A stretch of 58,103 nt of DNA. Origin: JASDSY01 sp041441465. GTDB taxonomy: Bacteria; Muiribacteriota; UBA9980. The translations under genes and the position numbers were made by a program. Position 1 is the first letter of the stretch. Every line of letters starts with the position of its first letter. Below the pieces are notes generated by a model. The model had not been told where the DNA came from. It did no database searches and worked only from the letters and a program-made list of their open reading frames with translations. Positions 9,177 through 20,000 of the stretch are shown in pieces. The stretch is taken from NCBI GenBank assembly GCA_041441465.1, contig JASDSY010000025.1, forward strand, positions 1-58,103, given 5' to 3'.

Positions 9177-11915
9177 TTATTGCTGCTGTACTTTCTGGAA
9201 AGTAACCGGATTATATAAACTATATAAAGTAAAACCAGTTAATTGTGAAATAGTATCAACATTGGCGTTAATCAATGGCGTTAAATAAACATCGCCTATT
9301 TTCTTGCCGAATAAGCAGTTATTAGAACCGCTATTATTTTTCACTTCCGCTTTTAAATTTATTTCATTAATTCCATTGATTAGTATTTCAAATGTCCCTG
9401 ATTCTTTAACATTCATATTAGCCTTGTCAGGATAAAATTCATAAGTCATATCCGGATTGAATTTTAAATTTGAAACTGAAACTTCCCATGTTCCATTTGT
9501 AAGCGCATTTACAACATCAGTTCTATTTACAGTCATTTTTTCCATTGCGATATTAAATACCATATGATCTGCCTGAGCGACAGCGGTTGCAGTTTTACCT
9601 ACAAGCTTATAAGAAAGCGCTGTATTGTAATAGTTATTTTTAAAAGGAATCATTTCTACAGTAAGATTTAAAGGCATTTGAGCAATGCTGTTATCATTTA
9701 TAACAGCTTTAAGAGTATTGTTTATGTTTGAAATATCGCTCGAAAAACTTAAACTTTGAACATAATTATTATTAGCATCCATAAAATATAAATTAACTGT
9801 CATGCCCTGATAATTATTCTGCTCGAGTTCCGACGGGATTTGGGTAAAATTAACTGTCATATCTTTATCTGAAGTATATGTTTTTGATGTGAAAGGACGA
9901 ATATATGTCCAGCCGTAATCAGAATCAGCCATAGAATATGTTGTGTAATAACTATTATTGCCCCAATATTCATATTTCCCAAGAAGTCCGCGGCCTGTAA
10001 TTTTCGCTTTCATCGAAGCATTATAAGTTCCAGCTGCGCATATAAGGCCCTGATAATAAGTCATTGTATTAGTATTCCAATCATAATTTCCGCTTAATAT
10101 TACCAAACTGCCATCCGGCCCGCGCAGTTCAGGTTTGACCTGACTTAAACCTAAACTAACGACACCGCTCGGAATTAATTTAAAATACTTGTTAGTAAAA
10201 ATAACGGTCGAATTTCCAGCTTCCAGATGTGATCTATTCTGTTGAAAAGCAGGCTGTGTCTGCTCAAAAAATTCGCTTTCGGAAAGATTAGTATTATTAT
10301 AATTTAAAATCGAATTTATCTGAATGCTGTATTTTCCGGTAGCTGTATCTTTAACCGGCAATACTTTAAACATCATAGGATGATTGTGCTTTTTAGCTAT
10401 AATGCCGAGATATCCGTATGTCGGATCAGGCTGGACTGAAAAATTATTAGCCCATCTATTTGCAGGCGGAGTATAAACATAATCGATCGTCTCGATATTT
10501 TCGGCGCCGGCCGGAATTTCTGTAAATATACAATTATTACCGCCGGTAAAAAGGCTGTTGAAAAGAACGATGTCTTTTGTTTTATAAGCTTTTTCAATTT
10601 TCGCCACAAGTTCGCCGGCAGCGATAATCTCATTTTCCTGGTATTGATAATCATTTGTATCGCCAAAAAAGAATTTCTGTAAAAATGAAAGATTAGTAAT
10701 TGCTTTAATAGCCTTAAGCGTTGAAATTTTATTTTTAACCGCTTCTTTTGATGTAAATTCAGGGAAAAGTCCGCCAAGCGTGTAGTCGTATGCGGTTGTA
10801 TCTTTTGAGTTTTCATCAAGCGACATAACGGCCTTAGCGAATGTTTTTAAGTCAACAACCGAAGGATTAGCCGTCCAGGCAATAAGGTTAATTTTTAAAT
10901 ACGCATTTGTATCAGAAAGAATTTCAGGGAACCTTAATTCACCATTTGAAGTGGTTATCGCGTTATACAAACGGGTGAATTCAGTAACCGCAAGATCGAG
11001 CGATTCCGAAGAAGCCCAGAAAAGCCTTTCAGATGGTATTATTACGTTAGAAGATTTTCTTATTCTAAATGCATCTATAAAACTTTTAAAACCGAGAGCT
11101 ATATTTTCATAAGCTAATTTCAAATTTGTAACGCCTTTTCCGTTAGCGACATTAAATTCTCTTAATTTTAAAATGTTAGTAGTGTCATTATATGTGCCGC
11201 CTGAATTAGCCGCATCGAAATTAAAAGCACAAGCGAAATGTATAAATCCTTTAGCGATCGAAAGGACGCCGTCGATAATAAATATATCCGATCTATCTAT
11301 TATAAGGCGTGTATTATCAAGTGTTTTTATTGAAGTGCCACTTATCAAACCTTTAAAATAAGCGCGCGTCGTTTCGAATTTAAATTCGGCAGTTTCCGCT
11401 TTTCTTAAAAACATAATCTCACGGTCAATAAGAGGTATTATTACTAACTGCAGCGTATCCTGTAACGAGCCGACAGTAATCGCAGACGCTGAATTCAACT
11501 TTAAAGCCGAACCCATAAAATTGATTCCGTCTGACACGCTGAATACCGGCGCATTATAGCCGTTAAATACGGCGTTTAATACTCCGACAATCGAAGGAGC
11601 TATAGTCTGAGCGTTTTGTGACAATGCGCTCATATCAGAATTTGATGATTGGTTCTTAAAACTTTCCGCGATCGCCATTTTAAAATTAGCGACAGGCGCG
11701 TTTGGAGCCGCATTATATTCATTTTCAGCTTCCGCGATAAATTGCTGCTGTGTCGGCGTATTCACCTGGACGGATGCACCGCCTGTAGTAGATGAATTGA
11801 CTGACGTCATCGAGCCGCCGCCTCCGCCGCAGCCGGTTAAAATGGTTGATGATAATGCTATTGTAAGCATCAGTGCTAATACTTTTGAACTGAACCCAAC
11901 AAAATGTTTTAGCAT
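9177..11915 (-). CDS. Large lipoprotein (912 aa), poly-glycine lipobox
   Basis: The N-terminus has a signal peptide with lipobox ILTGC followed by GGGGG, the same signature as the two giant lipoproteins of this locus. Residues about 50-440 look alpha-helical and the rest beta-rich and Asn/Tyr-rich, typical of exported proteins. I do not recognise a catalytic domain. The start is well supported by GGAGGT at 11921-11926, six nt before the ATG. It is the first gene of a two-gene unit with the 2935-aa metallopeptidase lipoprotein (33-nt gap), so it may act with it at the cell surface. Upstream lie a near-consensus promoter (12123-12152) and then a terminator hairpin (12019-12052) before the start codon, suggesting attenuation. 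Function unknown. Confidence 0.8.
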   Translation of the reverse strand: MLKHFVGFSSKVLALMLTIALSSTILTGCGGGGGSMTSVNSSTTGGASVQVNTPTQQQFIAEAENEYNAAPNAPVANFKMAIAESFKNQSSNSDMSALSQNAQTIAPSIVGVLNAVFNGYNAPVFSVSDGINFMGSALKLNSASAITVGSLQDTLQLVIIPLIDREIMFLRKAETAEFKFETTRAYFKGLISGTSIKTLDNTRLIIDRSDIFIIDGVLSIAKGFIHFACAFNFDAANSGGTYNDTTNILKLREFNVANGKGVTNLKLAYENIALGFKSFIDAFRIRKSSNVIIPSERLFWASSESLDLAVTEFTRLYNAITTSNGELRFPEILSDTNAYLKINLIAWTANPSVVDLKTFAKAVMSLDENSKDTTAYDYTLGGLFPEFTSKEAVKNKISTLKAIKAITNLSFLQKFFFGDTNDYQYQENEIIAAGELVAKIEKAYKTKDIVLFNSLFTGGNNCIFTEIPAGAENIETIDYVYTPPANRWANNFSVQPDPTYGYLGIIAKKHNHPMMFKVLPVKDTATGKYSIQINSILNYNNTNLSESEFFEQTQPAFQQNRSHLEAGNSTVIFTNKYFKLIPSGVVSLGLSQVKPELRGPDGSLVILSGNYDWNTNTMTYYQGLICAAGTYNASMKAKITGRGLLGKYEYWGNNSYYTTYSMADSDYGWTYIRPFTSKTYTSDKDMTVNFTQIPSELEQNNYQGMTVNLYFMDANNNYVQSLSFSSDISNINNTLKAVINDNSIAQMPLNLTVEMIPFKNNYYNTALSYKLVGKTATAVAQADHMVFNIAMEKMTVNRTDVVNALTNGTWEVSVSNLKFNPDMTYEFYPDKANMNVKESGTFEILINGINEINLKAEVKNNSGSNNCLFGKKIGDVYLTPLINANVDTISQLTGFTLYSLYNPVTFQKVQQQ

Positions 11916-12018
11916 TTTTTACCTCCAGATTTTATTTATTTTATATAAAAAATATATTACAATACTTTTAATCTTAGCTCTTTATTTTCAATGAAATAAC
12001 GGCCTTAAAAAACAAAAA

Positions 12019-12052
12019 AATACCATCGATAACGCCAATTATCAATGATATT
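12019..12052 (-). terminator. Intrinsic terminator between promoter and lipoprotein gene
   Basis: A 14-bp stem (two G-U pairs when transcribed leftward) with a 6-nt loop is followed on the minus strand by seven T, G, then six T and AAGGC. The T-tract tail matches that of the terminator at 24507-24568. It may end the 505-aa gene transcript, but it also sits downstream of the promoter at 12123-12152 and upstream of the 912-aa lipoprotein gene, so it could act as an attenuator. Confidence 0.8.
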
Positions 12053-12091
12053 TTTACACTTTATTATTAAATTTAAGAACCATTTAAAATC

Positions 12092-12121
12092 ACCCTGAAA
12101 GATCCATATTTAATTCAGGGT
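12092..12121 (-). promoter_or_regulatory. Inverted repeat at the expected transcription start (possible operator)
   Basis: ACCCTGAA and TTCAGGGT form a perfect 8-bp inverted repeat with a 14-nt spacer. It begins 2 nt past the -10 box of the promoter at 12123-12152 and so spans the predicted start site. It could be a repressor site or, as RNA, a weak hairpin. There is no T-tract next to it, so it is not a terminator by itself. Confidence 0.4.
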
Positions 12122-12122
12122 C

Positions 12123-12152
12123 ATTCTATCACTCAAAAATATATTTTGTCAA
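12123..12152 (-). promoter_or_regulatory. Sigma70-type promoter for the 912-aa/2935-aa lipoprotein operon
   Basis: On the minus strand: TTGACA, 18-nt spacer, TAGAAT, with a TGA extended -10 (GTGATAGAAT). It begins only 13 nt past the stop codon of the 505-aa gene. Transcription would run leftward through an inverted repeat and then a strong terminator before reaching the lipoprotein start at 11915. Confidence 0.6.
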
Positions 12153-12165
12153 CAAAAAATTTATA

Positions 12166-13683
12166 CTAAAATTTATAAGTTACGGTTATAGCATGAAATG
12201 AACCGCCCCACGCGCTTTTATCAGGGTCATTATCGAAGTTATCAAATGAATGTTCAACATTGCTGCCTTTACCGGCGGAAGAACCGCTCCCGTCAGTTTT
12301 ATTTCCTTGCTTTTGCGGCACAAACTGCCATAATGAATATGAAATATCAATGTCTTTACGCCAATGTTTCGTCAATTCAAAACCAAGGCCGTATAATTTT
12401 ATATCTGGAAGAATGACATCTTTTTCGGTATATGGGCCGAACCCGCCAAGGAGAGTTTCACGGCGGTAAGAAAATGGCATATTATACGACTGTTTTGAAT
12501 AATGAATACCATATTTTGCGCTTATAGTACGCCTTAACGATCTTTCATAAAATAAATTCATGCTGATAGTTTTTTGATTAAAATCAATGAAATAATCATA
12601 ACTTTTATTTGTAAAATTCATTATAGGATTAATGACACCCGACTCAAGATGCCCTGCATTTGAAACGTCAGATTTATAATAATTTAAATACGCAGATAGT
12701 TTTCTTGCCTTTTTTAACTTTTTTATATACTCAAGAGAATAATTTAAAGTACGACGGTCCGATTGATTAAATCCAAGGGAAGGAACACCGTTTTTATAAA
12801 AATTAGAACGCGTTTGGCCGCTTATTTTTTCATAACTTCCTGATATTTCATAAGATTTTTTTTCAGGCTTGAAAGAAAAACCAAACCCTAAAATAGGCGA
12901 ATTATTTTTAAACGACAATATTAGAGTCTTTATAGAATCGCCAAAGTTACTTTCGAATTTTGAAAAATCCTTGCCTAAAAACACGCTAAAAACCAAATTA
13001 TTCTTAAAATCAAATTCCTTTATGACTTTAATATAATTAGATGAATATCCTATAAAATTATATGGAATTTCAGTGAAGTAATTCATTATATTATCATCGA
13101 GAGAACTTTTTCCATAATAATTTATTTCCTGTTGCTTTAATTCCAGATATAATGAATTTTTTCGTTTATCATCATTATTTTTGTTTTTAGAAGTCAGTTT
13201 TTTTATTTCAGAAATATTAATTTTCGAATAAAATTTTTGTATATCGCCGGTATAAAGCGATTTTTTAGTCGCCGACTGATCGGACCAGAAACCGGTTTCA
13301 CAGGTTTCCGCAGAAAACTCGCCAATATTTTCAATTAAAATCATCTCACGCCTACCGCCGGCACCATAAAGCCCCTTAGCTATACCGCGATTATAATATC
13401 TGAATATATCATCAAAATATGCCGTTCTCTTTAACATCATTTTGTTATTAAGTTCAGAGGCATTCAAATAAACTTCTTTTGTATTTTCATTTTTTATAAA
13501 AATTTCAGCTGTATTTTTATTTTCAAAGTAATTATCTTTAATAGACTTAACTTCGTCAATGCACTTACAATAATCTGAAACAGGTGAAGCATAGACGATA
13601 TTATTAATAAAGCAACTAAAATATATTATTATGAGTAACATTAAAAAATTTGTTATTAAACTAATTAAATTTAATAATCTCAT
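12166..13683 (-). CDS. Secreted 505-aa protein, probable outer-membrane beta-barrel
   Basis: The protein opens with a hydrophobic signal-peptide-like segment ending near YASPVSD. The second half (about 180-505) is a succession of strands with alternating hydrophobic residues and many aromatic girdle-like Tyr/Phe, and the chain ends in an aromatic strand with terminal Phe (TVTYKF), the recognition signature of BamA substrates. This supports an integral outer-membrane protein and hence a diderm cell. A short Gly/Ser-rich loop (about 468-480) resembles an extracellular loop. An AAGGA ribosome site lies 8 nt before the ATG. It stands alone between two lipoprotein genes; I cannot name a family. 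Transport or export for the neighbouring surface lipoproteins is only a guess from context. Confidence 0.7.
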   Translation of the reverse strand: MRLLNLISLITNFLMLLIIIYFSCFINNIVYASPVSDYCKCIDEVKSIKDNYFENKNTAEIFIKNENTKEVYLNASELNNKMMLKRTAYFDDIFRYYNRGIAKGLYGAGGRREMILIENIGEFSAETCETGFWSDQSATKKSLYTGDIQKFYSKINISEIKKLTSKNKNNDDKRKNSLYLELKQQEINYYGKSSLDDNIMNYFTEIPYNFIGYSSNYIKVIKEFDFKNNLVFSVFLGKDFSKFESNFGDSIKTLILSFKNNSPILGFGFSFKPEKKSYEISGSYEKISGQTRSNFYKNGVPSLGFNQSDRRTLNYSLEYIKKLKKARKLSAYLNYYKSDVSNAGHLESGVINPIMNFTNKSYDYFIDFNQKTISMNLFYERSLRRTISAKYGIHYSKQSYNMPFSYRRETLLGGFGPYTEKDVILPDIKLYGLGFELTKHWRKDIDISYSLWQFVPQKQGNKTDGSGSSAGKGSNVEHSFDNFDNDPDKSAWGGSFHAITVTYKF

Positions 13684-13814
13684 TAAATTTTTCCTTATTA
13701 TTCAAATTTAATAACCGCTATTTTTCCTGCTGCATAAGTATATATATAAATTTAAATAAATAGCAAGTAATATTTTTTATTCATATTTTTTAATACAAAT
13801 AATAGTATCATTCA

Positions 13815-14026
13815 AGCTATATAACAAATCAAAATATTCGATTTATAAACACAAATTAATCAATAAAGCAACGCTTCAAATAGTCATTATTCGATATTCT
13901 TTATTTCCACCCCTAATACCTGCTGAATTAATTTTATCGATTATATAATTTTTTTTGCTATTTTCATTAATTTATTATTAGAATGCTGTTCGAAAATTTT
14001 ATAATATTATATTGCCGTTAATAGTT
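13815..14026 (-). pseudogene. Decayed fragment of a paralogue of the GT-C-like membrane protein encoded at 24727-25920
   Basis: Read leftward, this gap gives YIIDKINSAGI-x-GG and, after a one-base frameshift, NDYLKR. The intact protein has YIIDKINSAGIKGG followed by DDYLKR at the same spacing. Nucleotide similarity is obvious from about 13870 to 13980: a shared run of gctgaatt-x-attttatcga matches 25165-25190, with mostly transition differences beyond it. Weaker co-linear similarity extends to about 13815 and 14026. Stops (TAA, TGA) and at least two frameshifts make it non-coding. It covers roughly residues 220-300 of the 397-aa relative. The ends are approximate. It shows that a second copy of this gene once lay beside the 3451-aa lipoprotein gene. 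Confidence 0.8.
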
Positions 14027-14031
14027 AAAAT

Positions 14032-14072
14032 AAAAAAACAGGCCCTGTTTTTTAATCAGAGCCTGTTTTTTT
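14032..14072 (-). terminator. Intrinsic terminator of the 3451-aa lipoprotein gene
   Basis: A 12-bp stem with arms AAAAAAACAGGC and GCCTGTTTTTTT and a short inner CTG/CAG pairing. The run of T on the minus strand follows the stem. It sits 28 nt past the stop codon of the 3451-aa lipoprotein gene. Confidence 0.85.
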
Positions 14073-14099
14073 ATTTCAGTTTAGTTTAAATTATTACGA

Positions 14100-17000
14100 T
14101 TAAGGAACCTGTATTTGCACCGGTGCCGATTCCGGACCATAAGTAGGAGCGTTCATGCCGACTCCGACAGCATTTACATAAGCTCTTACCTTCATTGTAT
14201 GGGTACCGGTAGTTACCAAACTAGGATACATTTGTTTTCCAGTAACTAAATCGACATTTACAGATGTTATTGATTCTGCTACCCATGTACCGTCAATATT
14301 GATATTATAACCATCAACAGGAGTATTAGGCATCATACCGGTGTAAGTTACAGGCTGCCATGAAACGATATTTCCATTCTGAACAAGGCCTGTAACCTGA
14401 GGAATTGTAGGCGCACCGCCTCCGTTATTTATTAAAATCTCAGCGGTAATCATATCTGACTGGCACAACAATGCGCATTCATTAGAAGCGCTTGTGCTAG
14501 ATACAGCGGCATACGCTTCAACCTTAAAAGTATGCGAACCTGCCGTAACGCCTCCGTTATTTACAAGATCAAATGTATTTGCCGGCATATTCAAATCCGG
14601 GATTCTCATAGGCACTACCGGGTTTGTATTATTATTCATTAACGGATTGCCGTCAACCTTTATCATGTAAAATAAATAAGGTTTGTCCTGCGGCATAACA
14701 CCAGCGTAACGCGGCCAGTTAAGAATATTATTAACAACGCTTATCGTCGCGCCTGATATATTGGCATTTGTAGTACTGCGCGCCAATAAAACGCTTTCGA
14801 TTAATGCGCTTGTACCTGATAATGCCGCGCGCGCTTCAACTTCGACTGTATGGCTGCCGCCTAATAAACGGCCCTGAGCAACAAGGTCGAAATTATAATC
14901 AGTCAGATTGTCCATTATTTTTAAAGGCACCGGAGGGGTAGCGTTAACATCTGTTATATACTGGCCGTCAACATTTATTACATAAAATACATACGGCTTA
15001 TCCTGCGGCACCGACCCTGAATATTTACTCCAGCTGAGCATGTTATTAGTTACTGCCATATTCTCGATAAACCCGACCTGATTGTTGCCTAAATTAGGAT
15101 CGACATTGGCAAATATTCCTCTGTGTGCAACTAAAACGCTTTCATTCAACGGTGAAGTCGCTGAAACGGAAACACGCGCTTCGACTTCGACAGTATGCAT
15201 TCCAGTTGAAACGCCGCTTTGAGTTATAAGGTTATAAGTATATTTTGTCATGTTAGTATCGATTAAAGCAAGCGGCACGGGAGGCATTGCGTTATTATTC
15301 ATCAAATACTGGCCGTCAACTTTAATAGTATAAAACAAATAAGGCTTATCCTGAGGTACCTGACCTGCATAGCGGTTCCAGCCGATAACGCCGTTACTTA
15401 CGCCAACGCCATCAAGTATATTATTCAAGTTGCCTGAAGCAGCGTTAAAAGTAACAAACAATTTATTCGACATAACTTTGCCGTTTAAATTTTCAAGATA
15501 TAAAACACCGCCCGGCGCTGCCGTCAATGCCGCGTACTGCGGAGTGGTCAATTGCGAAAATATATTGTCAATATTCCAATCCCAGCCAATAACATTAATC
15601 TTTATTTCTTCGGTAGGCGTTTTAAACACTATTTTATTGCCGGTCGGCTGATCGCCTGTATTGAAAGTTCCAAAACCAGTTCCGTTAATATTAAGCGTCG
15701 GATTTGCCGGCTGTAAAGATATATAAGCGGGAATCAGATTAACCGGCGGAGTCGTACCCCATGCATCATTCCAATTTGGAATGTTATAAACTCCATTTAA
15801 CTGCATTATGTTTGAAAATTCCATCGGAACCTGATAATTTTCAAATTCAATCCAGATAGGATTAATCAAAGGAGTTTTTTGATCATTGATAATATCAACA
15901 ATAGTTAATAAACCGCCTTTAATATCAGTACTATCTGTATCGCCTTTTATTACAATTTGTGTATCACTCCACGATAATATATCTTCATCTTTTAATATTT
16001 CAATTATCGTGCTGTTATACGGTCTGAACATAAGCTGTCTTCCTGAATAAACATTTGCTCCTCTGGTGCCAAACCCCGTGCCATTAATTGTTATTCCTGA
16101 AGTTGTATTAATTTTTAAAGGTGTTCCAACAGGAATAGTATTGCCGTTTATGTTGTTAACAGAAACAGTACCGCCGGCAATTCCCTGAAAAGAAGACACA
16201 ACAGGGTTTATAACAAGGTCATAATACTCAGCTTCTTCTACCTGCTGTCCATCCCGGTTTGTTCTGTGTATTTTAGCTAATACGTCTTTTACCATGAATT
16301 CAAGCCTGAGCATATTTGAAGCAGTATCAGTAAAATCCATAGTATTCATTATTTTGAAAGTGTTAAACTGCATGTTTTCCATATTATTCGCAGGGAGCCA
16401 TCCTAAATCAGCTTTATTCAACCCAATTCCAAGCGCAACCGGAATTACACCGTTGTTCATGCCAAGGTAAGTACCGTTAAACGAACCACTGGCATTAACG
16501 CTCCTTACTGAAACTATCAAATAATCGAATACATCTGATGGAACTACAGCATTCAGGCTTACCTTAGAAACACCGTTATAATATAAAGGATATTTGCCTT
16601 CCGTTTTCTGTGAATTAAATATTTCTACGCGGGCATTAGGATCATCTTTTAAACCTGAACCATTAACAGATTTTTTCGAAAAAACTATCTGGTCTATCAT
16701 GAAGCCGTAATAATCAGGCGTTGTTCTTGCGGCAAGTGTTTCATTAGTTCCGCCGACAATGGTATTAACCGGTGTAAGCCCCGGAATTACAGTATCACGA
16801 TTCTCAGTTAATTCTATATTTACTATTTTTCCTGCAGCAGCCGGTTGTGCCGGTATAAATACCGGATTTGCCATTATCTCGAATCCGATCGGTTCGCCAA
16901 ACGGTCCGTACATAGGCTGATTTACAGTAGTTCCCGGCAGCCATGCGCCTACGCGGACATTATGATAGCCGCTGTTTATTCCAATATCCGAAAGCTTAAA

Positions 17001-20000
17001 GAAGTTTGTAAAAATGTAACTGTTATTGTAATATTCCATAATATTTCCGTCTATTTCAACTCTATAAGGTATAGCATTAGCTCCCGGAATAGACATCACT
17101 ATATTATCCCATTTCAAATATCCATCTTCGTATCTTAATCCTGATACTACAGGGAAATTTAACTGACTGTAGTCCGTCTGCACCATTGTAAGAGTGCTTA
17201 CTACGATATCATTAAAGTTATAAACAGCCGATGCGGCAGGCGGAATCCCATTGGTGAGCATTTTCTTTACAGTATCCTTGGTCTGAAATTCAAGTCTCAA
17301 TTTATTGTAAGCGCCGGTAAAGTTAATGTTATTTTTAAACCATGCCGACATTCCGTTATTATCACGATTTATATTTGAATCAGCGGGATCTAATCCCATA
17401 CCAAGAACTTTTGCCTCATTCGTCTCAGTTAAATCCATTATCTGATTATTATCGTTTACCTTACCTGTAATTTTTCTGAACGATATTATAAGGTAGTCGA
17501 AATTATCAGCCGGAACCTGTTTTAACATAGAAGGATCGACAACAAATGAGTTCGTTCCGTTAGCGTAAAATACAAGCGGCGCATTGCCGTTTTCAGTGCC
17601 GAATATTTCATACCTGTCAGCAGGGTTATCTTTCAAGCCATGTTCAGCATTTATTACTGCATTAGCAGCTTTTTTAGAAACTACTATCTGATCGATAAGC
17701 AAAGTATATTCATTTGGCGTCATACGAGCAATGCTTGTATTCTGGAATGTATTTGCAACATCATTATTATTGGCGAATTCCATAAATACTTTTTTCGTAT
17801 TTGCTTCATAACCGCCATGCGCGATGGTTACATACTTAGGAGTAACTGCACCTGTCGTTCCGCGATCGATCGAAACAGGAACCGATGTCGTAAGAGTTTT
17901 TAATATTCCGTTAACATTTTCAGCAAGATATAATTCGCCGCCAAATACCATAATATTATTAAACCCTGTAACTATAATCTTGTTATCCGACCATTCCGTA
18001 ACATAAAGCTGCAGCGGTAACGGGTTAGGATAGTATTGGTCCGGATAAGGCTGAAACATAACTTGTTTTTGAACCGTGCCGAAATTTTTACCCTCGATTA
18101 TAAGAGTTGAAACCATGAACGGATTAAGCATAAACGGCACAGCAGGCGTAATTTGCGTTCCATTTAAAGTATTAATCGCAGGAGCGTTAGCATTTGGTTT
18201 TATAACAACCTTAACGACATTAGATACTATTTTGCCAGAGATTGGTTCATATATATAAACCTCGAATGTTCCAGGCTGCGCCTGTGAAATATCGATGGAT
18301 ATTTCATAATTAGTCCAACCGCTGCTATATACGTCTTTTACATACTCCGGTTCCGGATAAGGCATAAATTCAGTAGGCATAGATCTTCTCATTAAAGATC
18401 TTAAAACGTTATCTGACGTTTTAAAGTTTCTGCCCATTATTACCGCGGTTGTGTCACCGACGGTAAATTCGACATTCGCAGTATCCATTACCAGATTATC
18501 TCTCAAACGTTTAACATTTTGAATTACCGCAAAATTATCCGCCAACGTCGTATCTATGACGCCGGTTTTTTTCACGTTTATATAAAGTCCATTTGATACA
18601 ATCAAAGCACCCGTCTGAAGTTCTTCGACAAGAGCTAATCCATAAACGCCAACCGGCATTTTTGCCTGCTCAATAAGCACTTTCAGTTGTTCGTTAACCG
18701 GAGACGCGTTAAAACTAAGTTTAACAGCGGCAGGGTTTGGATTTTGCGTCGTTGGAACAGGTTTTGCATATATAAATGTATTGGCTTTTGCAAGATTTTT
18801 ACCCGTCAATATTATTTCAGCTGTAACGCCGTCTGCCGGATAATTAACGACAATCGGATTACCGTAAAATTTGACGCCGTTAACCGCTTCTAAATATGGA
18901 ACTGATTCCGTCTTTTCAAAGAATGAGACAGGCACCATATTAGTAACCGAACGGTTGGTATTTTCATCCCAGATCAAGAGACTGACAGGATAATTAGCTT
19001 TTATCAATTCTTCTACAGTTTTACCGTCAGCAAGGCTGAGCGCTGTTTTGAAATTTACTTTGCCTTTTATCATGTCGTTCTGCCAGTTAACCGAACCCAT
19101 TATCATCGTCGCGGGATCGAAGTTAACTGCGATTGTCACATGAACGGGAGTATATATAGCTGAATTGACCGCGGATGCCTGGTTATAATATTGGAAAACA
19201 AGGTCAAGGCGGCGTTTGTTAAGGCTCATGAAGTTGGCGCCTTTTACTATTATTTCCATAGTTTCCTGTGCAGGTGTTTTCTCGAGATTTATAGTCGTAG
19301 TAACCGGTATATTGTTAACTGAAAGCATAACAGGCATAGCGCTTGTATTTATGGTGCTGTCTTTAAAGAATACAGGAATCGGCATCGATTTCGGCATTGG
19401 AGCCGTAACCGCGTCATATTCGAAAATAACCAATGACGATTCTATGTTAGATGCCGGTAATACCTTAAGCTTATCGGCCATTTTAGCAGCCGAAACCTTA
19501 ATTTCGCCGGTATTCCAGTAGTTATTTATATCGGTTGTGTCCGTGGAAAGTAATTCTATATAATAATTAGCGATAGTGCTTGAAGCCGTTCCGACATAGG
19601 CTTTATTAAATGCCATAAGCTTATATTTTTTGCCCGAAGCCGGATTGAGGTTCAAACCTTTTATTACTAAAACTTCTTTTGTATTGATATTTATAGGTTC
19701 GGTAATGTTATATATCTGCGTTTCGGCAGTGCCATTCATAATTGAAGTAAACGTAGGATATAATTCGACATTTACCTGCGGAGTGCCGAACGTAACCGGA
19801 ACGCTCTGAAGAACTCCGAATTTCGTATCGATTAATTCTATTGTCCATTCGCCTTTCAGGCCTGTAACAACAGAATTATTGAATTTCACGACAGAGTCTG
19901 TCCAATTGACATCGCCTGTCTTAGCCATGACTATCGGGTACGGAGATGAACCAACCAGTTGGAGAATTCTCTGCGATTCGACATTATTCGGATTTAAATT

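Noticed and set aside
10397..10819. A 140-codon frame inside the 912-aa lipoprotein gene
   Set aside because: Same strand, shifted frame, Lys/Arg/Phe-rich chance peptide without a ribosome site.
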